Source: Lunularia cruciata (taxonomy: Eukaryota; Streptophyta; Marchantiopsida; Lunulariales; Lunulariaceae). From it: DNA of 64,000 nucleotides. Both the position numbers and the translations under genes were made by a program. The notes under the pieces are model-generated. The model searched no databases and was not told the origin of the DNA. It saw nothing but the letters and a program-made list of their open reading frames with translations. The stretch spans positions 24,743,001 to 24,807,000 of the forward strand of contig OX419755.1 of assembly GCA_948567375.1 (NCBI GenBank), given 5' to 3'. Of the stretch, positions 35,960 to 47,840 are shown one piece after another. Numbering within the stretch: the first letter of the stretch is position 1; each line of letters opens with the position of its first letter.

Positions 35960-36830
35960 GATAGAGTAGTAGCTATGGCGGCAATATCGGACGTTATCCT
36001 TGCAATGTAGCAACAAATCAAGCACCTTAATCAATTGTTGGATGAACAAGACCAGCAACAATGAGAATATATAGAGAGAGCGCCAATTTGAGATAGAGAA
36101 AATTGCATTTGTTTTCCAAAACCCAAGGTGTTTGAAGGCAAGAATCTTTTGGGCATAGTGGAGAATTTTGTGTTGAATGCAAGCAGTACTTTGAAGCCAC
36201 CAATCTTCAAGATGAATAGAAACAAATTCTATTGGCTTCTAGCCAATCAGATGGTGTGGCAAAACTTTGGTGGCAATTTTGAGTGGAGCAAGTTGAACGA
36301 CAGATTGTTGTACCAATTTGACATGGGCAGAATTCAAGGATGCAATACTTGGTCAATTTCAAACTATAAATGCCACCCAAGCCACACAAGATAAATTGGC
36401 GGAGTTGAAGCAAATTGACCCAATAAGGAGCAACATCACACAATTTCAGAGCATCATCATGCAAATTCTAGATAAACAAGAAGGTGAAGTTCTGGATTGA
36501 TTTGTGCGGAGATTGAAGTCACAAACCAAATTGGAGATGACCATGCAAGAACCACAAAACATAGAAGAAGCCATGCAATTGGTCAAGCAGTTTGATTCCG
36601 TGGTTGCAACAACTTGGTCTTGACCTTGACCTATACAAAGCTTACCAGTACACTATGCATGGGTGGAAGAACCAGCATGAATGGAGATTGATGTTATCCA
36701 ACAAAGACCACTTGGTGCAATGGATAGAGAAAGATTGTGACAAGATAGAGGCTATTTTTATTGTCACCAAGTTGGACATCTCATTACTAAATGTCCACTT
36801 AGGAATGGGCGACCTCAACAATTTGCCCAG
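35960..36830 (+). pseudogene. gag of family I copy 1
   Basis: The start text is IKHLNQLLDEQDQQ, then the capsid part WAEFKDAILGQFQTINATQ and RSNITQFQSIIMQIL. The zinc knuckle at about 36750-36795 has lost its first Cys (YFYCHQVGHLITKC). Stops, and a frame change between capsid and knuckle, break it. Confidence 0.75.
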
Positions 36831-36929
36831 ATGGAGGTTGTGGAAACAAGGAATCCTAGTAGGAGATTTTGAGCTGCCTATTGGGAGCTTGATTAGTTCC
36901 AATGGGATTGAAGGCTTGACCTATGTAAG

Positions 36930-37541
36930 TTGCTTCACTTGCAAGGTACAATATCTAATCAAGGTTGTAGGATTTTGGTTGATTCTAGAAGTTCAAAGAA
37001 TTGCATGTCTATGCAAGTAGCAAAGGAATTGGGTATTCTTATCAAGCTTGTGATTGGAAGTAGATTGATGATGGCGGATGGTAGAAAGGGTTCTACATTC
37101 CATACTTCACATCCTGTTACTATTAAGATTGGGAAAGAGTATTTGGAGTGTATGAGGTTTATAGTGGCACCTCTATACTATGATGTCATTCTAGGACTAC
37201 CTTGGCTTGAACATCATAAGGTTCAATTTGATTGGACTCAATGGCAAATTCAAGTACAACAACAAGGTAGAAATTTCCAATTAGGTTGTTTGGCACCTCA
37301 AAGTAATTCACCTAAGAATAGTCAGTCCCAAGATAGGAAGTTTGTCAAGAAGGTAGCCATAGAGCATGCCTTGAAGAGACAGGAGCCACAAGATGGGAAG
37401 TTTGCCAGGAAGGCAACCATGGAGCAAGCTTTGAAGAGAGATGAGTCCCTAGATGAGAAGTTTGTTAGTGAAGCAGCCATAGAGCAAGCTTTGGAGGAAG
37501 ATAAATCTATTTTTGCAGTGTGGATCAAGCTGATTGCATAA
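36930..37541 (+). pseudogene. Protease and 20-residue repeat linker of family I copy 1
   Basis: One open frame of 203 codons. The active-site loop reads ILVDSRSSKNC (GAT TCT AGA at 36981-36989): the usual Gly after Asp-Ser is Arg. The YYDVILGLPWLEHHKV flap-to-end block follows. Residues from about 130 are three tandem 20-residue units with KF...KK/EA...A.EQALKRDES-type text. This linker leads to RT, which starts after a stop. Confidence 0.75.
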
Positions 37542-37589
37542 GGACAATCTAAGGAGAGCCAAAAGCCTCATCAAGCAATGGTTGATCAG

Positions 37590-38930
37590 ATAATTTAGGA
37601 GTTTGCGGATGTATTCTTGGATGATCTACCAAAAGGATTACCCTTCAATTGTGGTATGCCCTTCAAGATTGAGTTATTGCCAAGGAGTACTCCAATGAGT
37701 AGACCAATCTATTGGCTCTCACCAAAGGCATTGGAGGCATTGAAAACAACACTTCTAGAGTTGTTGGAGAAGGACTTCATATGACATTGTACTTCTCCTT
37801 GGGGAGCACCGGTGCCATTCGTTCCAAAGAAGGATGGAAGACTTTGTTTCTATATTGATTATCATGGGCTCAATAAGCAAACAATGAAGAATACATATCC
37901 CTTGCCTTAGATTGATGACTTCCTTGATCAATTGAGTGGAGCACAATACTTTTCCAAGATGGATCTTTGCAGCGGCTATTGGCAAATCTCCATTGATAGG
38001 GAGGACGGCTTTTGCAGAAGGTATGGACATTTTGAGTGGAGAGTTCTACCTTTTGAGTTGACTAATGCTCTAGTAGTCTTCATGGATCAGATGCATCAGG
38101 TGTTGGATGGACTATTGGATTGGTACGTGGTGGTGTCCTTGGATGATATCATAATCTATAGCAATATAGAGGCAGAACACATGAATCACGTGCAAGAAGT
38201 CCTAAGATGACTATGATAATGGAAATTTTATTGTAAGAAGTCAAAGTGTGCCTTTTGGCAAAAGAAAGTTACCTTCTTGGAGCACAAGATCTCATTGGAG
38301 GGGATCAAGATGGAAGAGGAGAAAATCAAGGCAATTAGTGATTGGCCTACTCCAAAGGATGCTACAAAAGTGTAGGCATTTAATGGACTGGCCAGTTTTT
38401 ACCAACGATTCATCCATTATTATGCTCATGTGGTTGCACCATTGACTGACCTCTTGGGGAAGGACTTGAGCTTCCAATGGACCACCAAGCAAGAAGAAGC
38501 ATTTCAAAAGTTGAAACATATGGTGTCTTCAAGGCACATTCTTCAACCGCATGATCCTCAACTACCTTGTGAGGTTGATTTTGATGCTTCTAACTTTGCA
38601 ATTGGAGTTGTGTTGCAATAAGAATTCCCAAATGGACTACATCCCATTGCCTTTGTGTCTCACTAACTCAATATGGCTGAAAGAAACTACTCTGCTCAAG
38701 ATCAAGAACAACTTGCAATGGTATATGCCACCAAGGTATGGAGGCATTATCTCTTGGGAAAACAAGTGATCATGCAAACTGATCACAAACCGTTGTTGCA
38801 GACCTTACACTTGGAACACATGAAGAGTCAACATCATTGATGGGAGGAGGAACTCCAATTTTTTGACATCAAACTTGAGTACCAACTAGGTTGGTTCTAC
38901 ATCATCCCTGATGCTTTATCACGATGACTT
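37590..38930 (+). pseudogene. Reverse transcriptase and RNase H of family I copy 1
   Basis: RT text: FADVFLDDLPKGLP, PLPxIDDFLDQLSG, YFSKMDLCSGYWQI, and the catalytic box VVVSLDDIIIYS (usual F/Y before LDD is Ser). RNase H starts VDFDASNFAIGVVLQ. Stops occur at each block. Confidence 0.8.
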
Positions 38931-38999
38931 GATTTGAAGTCTCTTCCTCTCATCACAATAGCAATTACAATAGTGTCAATTGACTCCAAGGTCAAAAAT

Positions 39000-40435
39000 G
39001 AGTTTCAGTCAGCTCTACAACAAGATCCCTTCTTCTAAATGGTACATAGTCACCTTAAAACATGCAACAAGGAGTACAACACCTTCTCCATCAAGGAGGG
39101 CCTTCTATTCTATGAGGACCGGATCTATATTCTTGCCAAAGGTGATCTTCAACTTGTGCGCATTCAAGAAGCCCATGATTTACCTATAGTTGGTTACATG
39201 GGTGTGGAAAAGACCTTGAGTACCCTCCAATGCCAATGGTGGTGGCCTAACATGACACAAGATGTTTAAGAATTTGTTCCATCGTGTGAGAGCTACCAAT
39301 GCAACAAGGCCAACAACCAAAAGCTGAGTGGACTCCTTCAACTACTCACCATTCCATCCGCTCAATGGGAGCAAGTGAGCTTAGATCTCATCATATCCTT
39401 ACCCAAGACAAAGCAAGGACACACAACAATCATGGTGTTTGTGGATAAGCTTAGTAAGCAAATCCACTTTGCACCAACCTGTGATACCATGGAGGCTCCA
39501 ACCTTAGCGCAAACCTACTTCAACAATGTCTTCAAGCATCATGGCATGCCACGTGTACTCATCTTTGACCACAATCCTTGATTTACCAAGAAGTTTTGGC
39601 AAACATTCTTCCAAATACTTGACACCAAGTTTGCTTTGTCCACGGCCTCTCATCCTCAAACTAATGGAAAAACCAAACGTGCAAATCATACATTGGAAGA
39701 TATATTGCATGCTTTGTCAATGTCCACCATACCAATTGGGACGAATGTCTTGCAGGTGCAGAATTTGCCTACAACAATTCCAAACAGGCAAGCACTAGAT
39801 TTTCTCCTTTCTTTCTTAATTTTGGCCAAGATCCGCTTGTTCCAAATTCTCTTCTTGCTCTTCCTCCATCTAGGTTCCTCATACTTCAACATTCTTGACC
39901 ACTATATCCTAATCTCTCCAACAAGCCAAATCTCACCTCCTTGTTGCTCAAAATCATCAAAACAATATGCGGACCACCATCATCGTGATCTCACCTTTGA
40001 AGTTGGTGATAAAGTCATGCTATCCTCTAGTAACCTCCCTCTCCCCTTTGATACTCAAGTTTGTAAACTTACCCCTAATTGGATATGACCCTTTGATATC
40101 ACACAAATTGTCTCTCTTGTTGCTTATCGACTTGCCTTGCCTTGTCATATGTGTATCCATCTTGTCTTTCATATTTCCAAGTTGAAATCCTTTGTTCCTA
40201 ACCCCTCTCTCTTTTCCTCTTGAGTCCAACCTCCTCCTCCTCTTGTCCCTAACAATGATCATGAGGAGTACAAAGTTGATTGTATCTTTGCGCCCCATCA
40301 TATTCAACAATACCATCAACAACATACAGAGTACAAGGTCCTTTGGAAAGGGTATCCCTTTCATGATGCCACATGGGAACCTCTTCCTCACCTCCATAAT
40401 GCACAGATGGCCATCTAGGAGTTTGAAGCTTCATT
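39000..40435 (+). pseudogene. Integrase and C-terminal chromodomain of family I copy 1
   Basis: The zinc-finger region has GYMGVEKTLSTLQCQWWWP and CESYQCNKA. The core starts at SLDLIISLPKT; the second Asp lies in the DHNP block, and the E-containing NHTLEDIL block is present. At about 40250-40420 is a chromodomain: EYKVDCIFAPHHIQ and EYKVLWKGYPFHDATWEP. The chromodomain marks the chromovirus branch and directs integration to modified chromatin in that branch. Confidence 0.8.
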
Positions 40436-40472
40436 GGCAACAAGGATGTCACCAACTAGCAGTGGGAGAATA

Positions 40473-40885
40473 TGTAACAATATGGAGTTTAGCGATGAAG
40501 TTAGTAGGGCCAACAAAGTAGCAAATAAGACAAATTAGCATAGAATATTTTGGAAGTATCTAGGAAGCATCTTGGTAAGCTTCCTGGCTAGCTTAGCTTG
40601 CACCTCAAGTAAGTAGCTTCTAGAAGCTTCCAACTAGCTTAGCTTGCACGCCAAGTAGGTGACTTCTAGAAGGAAGCTTTTTGAGAAGCTTCTTGGTTAA
40701 CTTGGCTTGCATTCTAAGAAAGCGGCTCAAGGAAGCTTCTTGAGAAGCTCCTCAAGGGCCTTGTATGCTACCTATAAATACCAAAGCAAAAGCTCATGCT
40801 AGGCATTTGGAGTTTTCTCTCATTCCAACGTCCCAAATGTGAGATTTCATTCTCCTATTTCTCTCCTTGGTCTTTGTCTTTTACA
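40473..40885 (+). repeat. 3' LTR of family I copy 1
   Basis: TGTAACAATATGG to TTTTACA, with the canonical TG start intact. The TATA box CTATAAATA is at about 40772-40780. It is longer than the 5' LTR because it keeps a segment of about 80 bp after the first 40 bp. Confidence 0.9.
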
Positions 40886-41189
40886 CAATCCCATGGCATC
40901 TAGATCACCTTTGCATATGCATTCCATAGATTTCCAAATTTGGTGCTTTTCTAACTAGGTCTGCTTAATATAAGTCTTGTAATTGTCTTTAGCATGGAAC
41001 CCAATCATCAATTCCCTCTCTTTGAAATCTTCCATATATGGTATATCTTAGACTTTCTCATATTCACCAATTTCTATCAAATGTCTATATTTGCCTTCCT
41101 CTACTTTGCCTTCTACCATTTCTTTTCTTTGTTTCTCTCTTAACTCAATCTTTGAGTGTTCTCCTCTTTGCCATTGTAATAATATAGAT
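40886..41189. other. Spacer between two family I copies; no gene
   Basis: About 300 bp of unassigned AT-rich DNA between the target duplication of copy 1 and the hairpin at the edge of the old copy. Confidence 0.5.
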
Positions 41190-41232
41190 GTAGGTAAAGC
41201 TAAATATAACTAATATATTTAGCTTTACCTAC
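41190..41232. repeat. Perfect 19-bp inverted repeat with 5-nt loop
   Basis: The left arm 41190-41208 (GTAGGTAAAGCTAAATATA) is exactly complementary to the right arm 41214-41232, with loop ACTAA. It lies at the left edge of the old family I 5' LTR. Confidence 0.9.
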
Positions 41233-41548
41233 TAATAAGTAGTAGAATTAGTATATAGCAACTTTAAGAATGTTCTAGAAGAATATAGGAAGCTTTTTGG
41301 TGAGAAGCCTTTAAGAAATTCTTAAAGGTTGAGTAACTTGTATGCCAAGTTGATAACTAGCTTAGCCTACACTCCAAGTAAAGCAAATTTTAGAAGGAAC
41401 CTTCCTTAGAAGCTTTGTATCTAAGTTTCCCATAAATACCACGGCCCAAGCTCAAGCTATGCATTTGGAGTTTCTCTCACTTGAGAGTTCTAATATGATT
41501 TTCCAATTTAATCTTCTATTCTCCTATTTCTCTCTTTGGTCTTTAACA
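41205..41548 (+). repeat. 5' LTR of the old, broken-up family I copy
   Basis: Diverged but collinear with the other family I LTRs (AAGCTTTTTGGTGAGAAGCC, CATAAATACCACGGCCCAAGC, CTCCTATTTCTCTC), ending TTTAACA. The start is uncertain because of the hairpin. A remnant primer site, TTGGTTTC, follows and is cut by the family II LTR at 41557. Confidence 0.7.
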
Positions 41549-41556
41549 TTGGTTTC

Positions 41557-42131
41557 TGTAATGTTTGAGGACTAGAGAACGCACAAGAGACACATAAGAG
41601 AAAAAACAAAAGAGAAACACAAGGCTTCATCTCTCAATACTCTAATGCCCCAAAGTAGCATCTTGTCTTTACTATATAGCAAAGAGGATCCCCTCAAAGA
41701 GAGCTCCACCCTTGGATCATATACATGGATTGGTAATCTATCAACAAGCTCCACCCTTAGATTAATTGCATGGATAGATGACATGTCAATCCCTGCCCTA
41801 TCTGGTTGGTCAAACAAGTTTGACAAGAGGGAATCTCTATAGAAGCTTCTTGTACAAAACTCATAATAGCATGGGTGAGGTATTGTTGGAAAGCTCAAGA
41901 TGAAATGAATATGGGGGTGAAAGAAACATGTTCTTCCCTAAAAAAGAATAAATATCTTGATTTTTGAGGCCTAGTTTATTCATTTAGGCTTCTAAAATTG
42001 GCTTTGAAGCTTTCATGGTATTTTTGGAAGTACTAGCGGAAGTACTTTCTTGGTGACTTCTCTATATGATCTAGTGAACTTTATTAGTGGAAGTACCTTC
42101 TTGGTGACATCTCTATCTGATCTATGTAGAC
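41557..42131 (-). mobile_element. Solo LTR of family II, left part (split by family I copy 2)
   Basis: It starts TGTAATG and continues at 47754-47840, where it ends ACTACA. The flanks GTTTC (41552-41556) and ATATC (47841-47845) look like a decayed duplication of GTATC, the middle of the old element's primer site TTGGTATCAGAGC. The insertion therefore landed in that primer site. Confidence 0.78.
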
Positions 42132-42749
42132 TATAATAGTATGGAGTTTGGCGACGTAATTAGTAAGGCTAACAAAGTAGAGAATAAGCCAAATTAGCCT
42201 AGAATATTCCAAAAGCATCTAGGAAACTTCTTGGGAAGCTTCCTAACTAGTTAACTTCCACTCCAAGCAAGTAGCTTCTAGAAGGAAGCTTCTAGAAGCT
42301 TCTAACTAGCTTAGCTTGCATGCCAAGTACGTGGCTTCTAGAAGGAAGCTTCTTGAGAAGCTTCTCAAGGGCCTTGTATGCTACCTATCAATACCAAAGC
42401 CAAAGTCATGCTAGGTATTTGGAGTTTTCACTCATTCAAGTGTCCCAATGTGAATTTCCATTCTCCTATTTCTTTCCTTGGTCTTGGTCTTTTACTTTGA
42501 TATCAAAGCAAGAATGGGATGGATGGAATTTATGGACCACCAAATCCACTTGCACCAAACCATTGGGATTTTCATGTCCAGATATTACCCAAGCATCGTT
42601 TCACACAACTCATCACCTCGCATTTTGGGCTAGATTTTCTACATATGATCACCATATCTAAGGAACCCTTGATACTTTTGGTTGTAACTTATGGAGAACG
42701 GTGGACATCTTGCATCTATGTGTTAATCAATTAGATAAAGTGGGAGTAG

Positions 42750-43600
42750 TTGGATAGAATAGTATCTATGGTGGCAATACCGGATGTCATCCTTGTGATG
42801 CAACAACAAATTGAGCACTTGACTCAATTGTTGGATGAACAAGATCAACAACAACGAGAACATATAGAGAGAATGTCAATTCAAGATGGAGAAGATCACA
42901 TTCAATTTCCAAAACCCAAGGTGTTTGAAGGCAAGAATCTTTCGGGTATAGTGGAGAATTTTTTGTTTGACTGCAAACGCTACTTTGAAGCCATCAGTCT
43001 TCAAGATGAGCAGAAATAAATTCTCTTGGCCTCTAGCCAATTAGATGATGTGGTAAAAGTTTGGTGGTGATTTTGAGTGGAGCGAGCTGAACGACAGATT
43101 GTTGCACTAATTTTGACATGGGCAGAGTTCAAGGATGCAATATTGGGGCACTTTCAAACTACAAATGCCACTTGCGCCGCACGAGATAAATTGGCGGAGT
43201 TGAAGCAAGTTGGCTTTGTAAGGAGCTACATCACACAATTTCAGAACATCATCATGGATATTCTAGATATACAAGAAGGTGAAGTTTTGGATTGATTTGT
43301 ATGGGGATTGAAGTCACAAACCAAATTGGAGTGACCATGCGGGAACCAAAAAATGTAGAAGAAGTCATGCAATTAGTTGAGCGCTTTGAGTCCTTATTTG
43401 TGATAACTTGGTCTTGCCCTTGACCTACACAAGGCCTACTAATACACTATGCACAGGTGGAAGAACCAATACCAATGGAGATTGATGCTATCCAACGGAG
43501 ACCACTTGGTACAGTGGATAGAGAAAGATTACAACAAAATGGAGGTTGTTTTTATTGTCGCCAAGTTGGACATTGCATTGCTGAATGCCCACCTTAGGAA
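42750..43600 (+). pseudogene. gag of family I copy 2
   Basis: 89 open codons read IEHLTQLLDEQDQQQREH and FPKPKVFEGKNLSGIVENF, then stops, then LTWAEFKDAILGHFQTTN. The zinc knuckle CFYCRQVGHCIAEC (CX2CX4HX4C, about 43546-43590) is intact. Confidence 0.78.
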
Positions 43601-43769
43601 TGGGCGACCTCAATAAGTTGCATAGATGGAGATTGTGGAACAAAATGATGAAGGAAACAAGGAATCCCAGTAGGAGATTTTGAGCACCCTATTGGGAGCT
43701 TGATTAGTTCCAATGGGATTGAAGGCTCAACTTATGCAAGTTTGCTTCACTTGCAAGGTATGATATCTA

Positions 43770-44464
43770 ATTAGGGTTGTAGGATTTTGGTTGACTCAAG
43801 AAGTTCAGAGAATTGCATGTCTATGCAAGTAGCAAAAGAATTGGATATTCTTATCAAGCTAGTGTTTGGAAGAAGTTTGATGATGGCGGATGGTAGAAAG
43901 GGTTCTGCATTCCGCACTTCACATCTTGTTACCTTCAAGATTGGGAAGGAGTATTTGGAGTGTATGAGGTTTATAGTGGCACCTCTACACTATGATATCA
44001 TTGTGGGTCTACCTTGGCTTGAACTTCACAAGGTTCAATTTGATTGGACCCGATGACAAATTCAAGTACAACACCAAGGTAGGAATTTCTGATTAGGTTG
44101 TCTAGCACCTTTGAGTATGACACCTAAGAATAGTCAGTCCCAAGATAGAAAGTTTGTTGAGAAGGTAGCCATAGAGCAAATCTGGAAAGAAGATGAGTCC
44201 CAAGATGGGAAGTTTTGCAAGAAGGCAACCATGGAGCAAGCTTGGAAGAGAGATGAGTCCCTAGAAGGGAATTTTGTTAGTAAAGCAACCATAGAGCAAG
44301 CTTTGGAGGAAGATAAGTCTGTAATTGCGGTGTGGATCAAGCCTATTGCACAAGAACAATCCAAGGAGGGCCAAGAGCCTCATCAAGCAATCATTGATTG
44401 GATAATTCAAGAGTTTGCGGACGTGTTTCTAAATGATCTGCCAAAGGGATTACCCTCCCATTGA
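43770..44464 (+). pseudogene. Protease and repeat linker of family I copy 2
   Basis: The active-site loop is VDSRSSENC (GAC TCA AGA at 43793-43801), again Arg for Gly, then YDIIVGLPWLELHKV. The linker at about 44130-44320 has three 20-residue units (QDGKFCKKATMEQAWKRDES type). It runs into the RT start FADVFLNDLPKGLPSH. Confidence 0.76.
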
Positions 44465-45770
44465 GGTATGCACTTCAAGATCAAGTTATTGCCAAGGAGT
44501 ACTCCAATGAGTAGACCAATCTATTGGCTCTCACCAAATGAGTTTGAGGAGTTGCAAAAAACACTTACATAATGTTGGAGAAGGATTTCAAATGATAGAG
44601 TACCACTCCTTGGTGAGCACTGGTACTATTTGTTCCAAAGAAGGATGGATGACTTTGTTTTTGTATTGATTACCGTAGGCTCAATAAGAAAACCATGAAA
44701 AATGCATATCCCTTGCCTAGGATCAATAACCTACTTGATCAGCTAAGTGGAGCATGCTACTTTTCCAAGTTGGATCTTTGTAGCGGCTATTGGTAAATTC
44801 CTATTGAGAGAGAGGATGTGCAAAAGACTGCCTTTTGCACAAGGTATGGACATTTTGAGTGGAGAGTTCTACCTTTTGGACTCACTAATGCTCTATCAGT
44901 CTTCATGGATCAGATGCATTGGGTGTTGGAGGGACTATTAGATTGGTCCGTAGTGGTGTTCTTAGATGATATCTTAATCTATAGCAAGACAGAGGCAAAA
45001 CACATGAATCATGTGCAAGAAGTCTTAAGACAACTATGACAATGGAAATTTTACTATAAGAAGTTGAAGTGTACCTTTTGGCAGAAGGAGGTTACCTTCT
45101 TGGGTCATAAGATCTCATCATAGTGGATCAAGATGGAAGAAGAGAAGATTAGGGCCATTACTGATTGGCCTACCTTGAAAGATGCTATAGAACTACGGGC
45201 ATTCAATGTATTGGCCAATGATTACCAACAGTTCATCCACTATTATGCTCATGGAGCTGCACCATTGACTGACCTCTTGGGAAAGAACTCGAGTTTCCAA
45301 TGGACCACCAAGCATGAAGAAGCATTCTAGCAGTTAAAGCATATGGTGTCTTCAAGACCCATTCTTCAACCATATGATCCTCAACTACCTTGTGTGGTTG
45401 ATTTTGATGCTTCTAAATTTGCAATTGGAGCTATGCTGCAACATGAATTCCCAAATGGACTACATCCCATTGCCTTTGTGTCTCGTTGACTAAATACAAC
45501 TGAAAGAAATTACTCTTCTCAAGATCAAGAATAACTTGCAATGGTATATGCCACCAAGGTATGGAAGCATTACCTCTTGGGGAAACAAGTGGTCATGCAA
45601 ATTGATCACAAGCCATTATTGTAGACCTTACACTTGGAACACATGAAGAGTCAACATCATTAATGGGAAGAGCAACTCCAATTGTTTGACATCAAACTTG
45701 AGTACAAACCAGGTCGGTTCCATGTCGTCCTTGATGCTCTATCATGATGACCTGATGTGAAGTCTCTTCC
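44465..45770 (+). pseudogene. Reverse transcriptase and RNase H of family I copy 2
   Basis: [26 protein letters not shown] and the catalytic VVFLDDILIYSKTEA (about 44954-45000) are clear. RNase H has VDFDASKFAIGAMLQHEF. Scattered stops, mostly TAG/TGA from CAG/CGA/TGG, break the frame. Confidence 0.82.
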
Positions 45771-45829
45771 TCTCATTGCGACGGCTTTATGACGGTGTCA
45801 ATTGACCCCAAGGTCCATAACAAGTTTTG

Positions 45830-47243
45830 GTCAGCTCTACAACAATTCCCTTCTTCCATGGTACATGGTTGTCTGACAACAAGCAACAAGGAGTACAATA
45901 CCTTCTCCTTCAAAGAAGGCCTCTATTCCATGCGGACCGGATCTTGGTTCCAACCAAAGATGATCTCCGACTTGTGTGCCTTCAAGAAGCCCATGATTTA
46001 CCAATAGCTAGTTACATGGAGGTGGATAAGACCTTGGGTACCCTCCAATGCAAATGGTGGTAGCCCAACATGATGCAAGATGTTTGGGAGTTTGTCCGAT
46101 TGTGTGAGAGTTGTCAATGCAACAAGGCCAGTAACCAGAAGCCAAGTAGACTCCTTCAACCACTTTCCATTCCAACTACTTGTTGGGAACATGTGAGCTT
46201 AGATCTCATCACCTCCTTGCCCAAGACACAACAAGATCACACAACAATTGTGGTGTCTATGGATAAGCTTAGTAAGCAAATCCATTTGGCATCAACAATT
46301 GATATTGTGGATGCTCCAACCTTGGTGCAACTCTACTTCAATAATGTATTCAAACATCATGGGATGCCATGTGTATTCACCTCCAATTGTGATCCTTGCT
46401 TTGCCGGAAAGTTTTGGCAAGTCCTCTTCTAGATACTTGGCACCAAGCTTGCTTTGTCCACAACCTATCATCCTCAAATTGATAGACAAACTGAACATGC
46501 AAATCAAACCTTGGAAGATATGCTTTGTACCTTTGTCAACATTCACCATACCAATTAGGATGAATGTCTTGCAGCTACGGAGTTTGCATACAACAATTCT
46601 AAATAGGCAAGCATTGGATTCTCTCCTTTCTTTCTCAATTTTGGCCAAGATCCGCTTGTCTAAGATTCTCTTCTCGCTCCTCCTCCATCTCAAGTTCCTC
46701 ATACTTCAACCTTCTTGACCACCATATCTAAAACTCTCCAACAAGCCAAATCTCACCTCCTTGTTGCTCAAAATTGTCAAAAACAATGTGCGGACCACCA
46801 TTGTTGTGATCTCACCTTTGAATTTGGTGATAAAGTTATGCTATCCTCTAGATATCTTCCCCTCCCACTTGATACCCAAGTTTGTAAACTTGACCCTAAT
46901 TGGATAGGACCTTTTAATGTCACCAAAATTGTCTCTCTTGTTGCCTATCAACTTGCCTTGCCTTATCATATGCAAATCCATCTTGTCTTTCATGTTTCCA
47001 AGTTGAAACCCTTTGTTCCTAACCTCTCTTCTTTCTCCTTATGAGTCCAACCTCCTCCTCCCCCTATCCCTATCAATGATCATGAGGAGTACAAAGTTGA
47101 TTGTATCATTGCACGTCGCCACATCCAACAAGGACGCCATCAACACATGGAGTACAAGGTCCTTTGGGAAGGGTATCCCCTTCATGATGTTACATGGGAA
47201 CCTCTTTCTCACCTCCAAAATGCACAAATGGCTATCTAGGAGT
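45830..47243 (+). pseudogene. Integrase and chromodomain of family I copy 2
   Basis: Zinc finger: MEVDKTLGTLQCKWW then CESCQCNKA. Core: SLDLITSLPKTQQDHTT, NNVFKHHGMP then NCDP, and EHANQTLEDML. The post-integrase text FEFGDKVMLSSRYLPLP is followed by the chromodomain YKVDCIIARRHIQ and EYKVLWEGYPLHDVTWEP at about 47088-47220. Confidence 0.83.
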
Positions 47244-47293
47244 TTGAAGCTTCAATGGCAACGAGGATATCACCAGCTAGCTATGGGGGAATA

Positions 47294-47753
47294 TGTAACA
47301 GTATGGAGTTTAGCGATGTAGTTAGTAAGGCTAACAAAGTAGAGAATAAGCCAAATTAGCCTAGAATATTCCAAAAGTATCTAAGAAGCTTCTTGGGAAG
47401 CTTCCCGACTAGTTAACTTGCACTCCAAGCAAGTAGCTTCTAGAAGCTTCTAACTAGCTTAGCTTGAATGCCAAGTATGTAGCTTCTAGAAGGAAGCTTC
47501 TAACTAGCTTAGCTTGAATGCCAAGTATGTAGCTTCTAGAAGGAAGCTTCTTGAGAAGCTTCCTAGTTAACTTGGCTTGCACTCTTAGAAAGCGACTCAA
47601 GGAAGCTTCTTGAGAAGCTTCTCAAGGGCCTTGTATGCTACCTATAAATACCAAAGCCAAAGTCATGCTAGGTATTTGAAGTTTTCTCTCATTCAAGTGT
47701 CCCAATGTGAGTTTCCATTCTCCTATTTCTCTCCTTGGTCTTGGTCTTTTACA
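47294..47753 (+). repeat. 3' LTR of family I copy 2, with 50-bp internal duplication
   Basis: TGTAACAG to TTTTACA. 47446-47495 and 47496-47545 are identical 50-bp units starting GCTTCTAACTAG. The TATA box CTATAAATA is at about 47642-47650; its counterpart in the 5' LTR reads CTATCAATA (about 42384). Confidence 0.9.
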
Positions 47754-47840
47754 TAGACTATCTATCATATATTACATCATTCCAAATATTATCAAACCAA
47801 TTTCCCCCTCTAGGTAATATGTCTAGCTAATGGTACTACA
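47754..47840 (-). mobile_element. Solo LTR of family II, right part
   Basis: It resumes the family II LTR broken at 42131, with TAGAC duplicated. It reads TATATTACATCATTCC...CTAGCTAATGGTACTACA, matching the last 80 bp of the other family II LTRs. Confidence 0.78.

Larger units (their letters stand above)
35372..40885 (+). mobile_element. Gypsy chromodomain element, family I copy 1 (with TSD)
   Basis: It is bounded by CAATC at 35367-35371 and again at 40886-40890, a perfect 5-bp target-site duplication. The 5' LTR is 35372-35704 (333 bp, with an internal deletion of about 80 bp) and the 3' LTR 40473-40885 (413 bp), ending TTTTACA. Primer site TGGTATTAGAGC is at 35706-35717. The internal order on plus is gag, protease, three 20-residue repeats, RT, RNase H, integrase, chromodomain. 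The purine tract AGTGGGAGAA precedes the 3' LTR. Stops throughout all domains mean it cannot move by itself. Confidence 0.92.
42132..47753 (+). mobile_element. Gypsy chromodomain element, family I copy 2 (with TSD)
   Basis: Flanked by TAGAC at 42127-42131 and 47754-47758, a perfect duplication. The 5' LTR is 42132-42496 (starts TATAATAG from TGTAACAG) and the 3' LTR 47294-47753 (460 bp, containing a 50-bp tandem duplication). Primer site TGATATCAAAGC is at 42498-42509. The purine tract CTATGGGGGAA precedes the 3' LTR. Domains are in the same order as copy 1 and somewhat better preserved (intact zinc knuckle, FLDD). It lies inside the family II solo LTR 41557-47840, so it is younger than that LTR. 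Confidence 0.93.
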
